Source: JAHFDS01 sp964593795
GTDB taxonomy: Bacteria; Myxococcota_A; Polyangia; JAHFDS01
Reading direction: 5' to 3'
DNA: 64,000 nt
NCBI GenBank assembly: GCA_964593795.1
Contig: CAZQJC010000033.1
Coordinates: forward strand, 11,637-75,636
Numbering within the stretch: position 1 is the stretch's first letter; every line of letters begins with the position of its first letter. Below are positions 63,885-64,000 of the stretch, piece by piece. A program made the position numbers and the translations under genes. The notes beneath the pieces were generated by a model that saw nothing but the letters and a program-made list of their open reading frames with translations, was not told where the DNA came from and ran no database searches.

Positions 63885-64000
63885 ATGACCGGCCGCGATT
63901 CGGAGACACCCCTCGACGGTGGAGGAATCTCGAGGAGTTGGATCGTTCGGCCAGCCCACTTCGGGTGCGCCCAGGGCTTTGAGCTTGCATCAAGCCGCCG
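63885..64000 (+). CDS. Possible N-terminus of a gene cut by the window edge
   Basis: An ATG with AAGGA a few bases upstream opens a frame that stays open for 38 codons to the edge (MTGRDSETPLDGGGISRS and on). The visible part has no signal peptide and no recognised motif. It could equally be chance, as open frames are common in this GC-rich DNA. Confidence 0.3.
   Translation, partial: MTGRDSETPLDGGGISRSWIVRPAHFGCAQGFELASSR

Overview
This window looks like chromosomal DNA from a myxobacterium (Myxococcota, probably the Polyangia/Sandaracinus side). The base composition is very GC-rich, and long antisense reading frames are open almost everywhere. There are many lipoproteins with Gly/Ala-rich spacers, proteins with a membrane-plus-arginine C-terminal tail (MYXO-CTERM type), a TPR-GAF regulator, an NtrC-type sigma-54 activator and a b558-type succinate dehydrogenase. 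No rRNA, tRNA, CRISPR array or intact mobile element was seen. The only mobile DNA is a wrecked IS481-type remnant near 23.1-23.5 kb.

Layout. 1-7.3 kb: a TPR-GAF regulator running off the left edge, an S1 protease, a lipoprotein with a phospholipase A2-like motif, a ferritin-like protein, a Cys-rich repeat lipoprotein, a GNAT acetyltransferase and a Gly-rich lipoprotein. 7.3-11.8 kb: an operon of Nudix hydrolase, AMMECR1 protein and sdhCAB. 11.9-18.4 kb: a secreted metallopeptidase-like lipoprotein, an SDR, miaB-recD2 (overlapping) and a histone-H1-like protein. 18.6-22.8 kb: a nucleoside salvage operon (purine nucleoside phosphorylase, cytidine deaminase, amidohydrolase) and a TPR protein. 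23.1-31.9 kb: the IS remnant, a ZIP/permease fusion for metal efflux, a LysR regulator divergent from two Rossmann-fold oxidoreductases, an anion permease, mogA, and an isolated rpmG-rplX pair.

31.9-54.8 kb is the most striking part. A leftward gene set encodes a YceI-like lipoprotein, a 5,933-residue protein (two DUF11-like domains, 30 Calx-beta repeats, 17 Sushi/CCP repeats, three Ig-like repeats, a long Asp-rich TSP3 calcium-binding region and a C-terminal anchor), an OmpA-family protein that also carries TSP3 repeats, and a lone receiver protein. Neighbouring stop and start codons overlap (11, 4 and 8 nt), so the four are probably one coupled operon. A good sigma-54 promoter match (GG-N10-GC) lies just upstream of the YceI gene. 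Divergent from it are a minimal histidine kinase and an NtrC-family sigma-54 activator, the obvious candidate controllers.

54.9-60.8 kb encodes three GT-C-like membrane proteins: two DUF2723 paralogs flanking a TMTC-like membrane/TPR protein. Because TMTC proteins O-mannosylate beta-sandwich domains in animals, I propose, as inference only, that this cluster glycosylates the Thr/Ser-rich Calx-beta giant next door. The window ends with a lysozyme-like lipoprotein whose predicted catalytic Glu seems replaced, and a GH44 endoglucanase-type lipoprotein.
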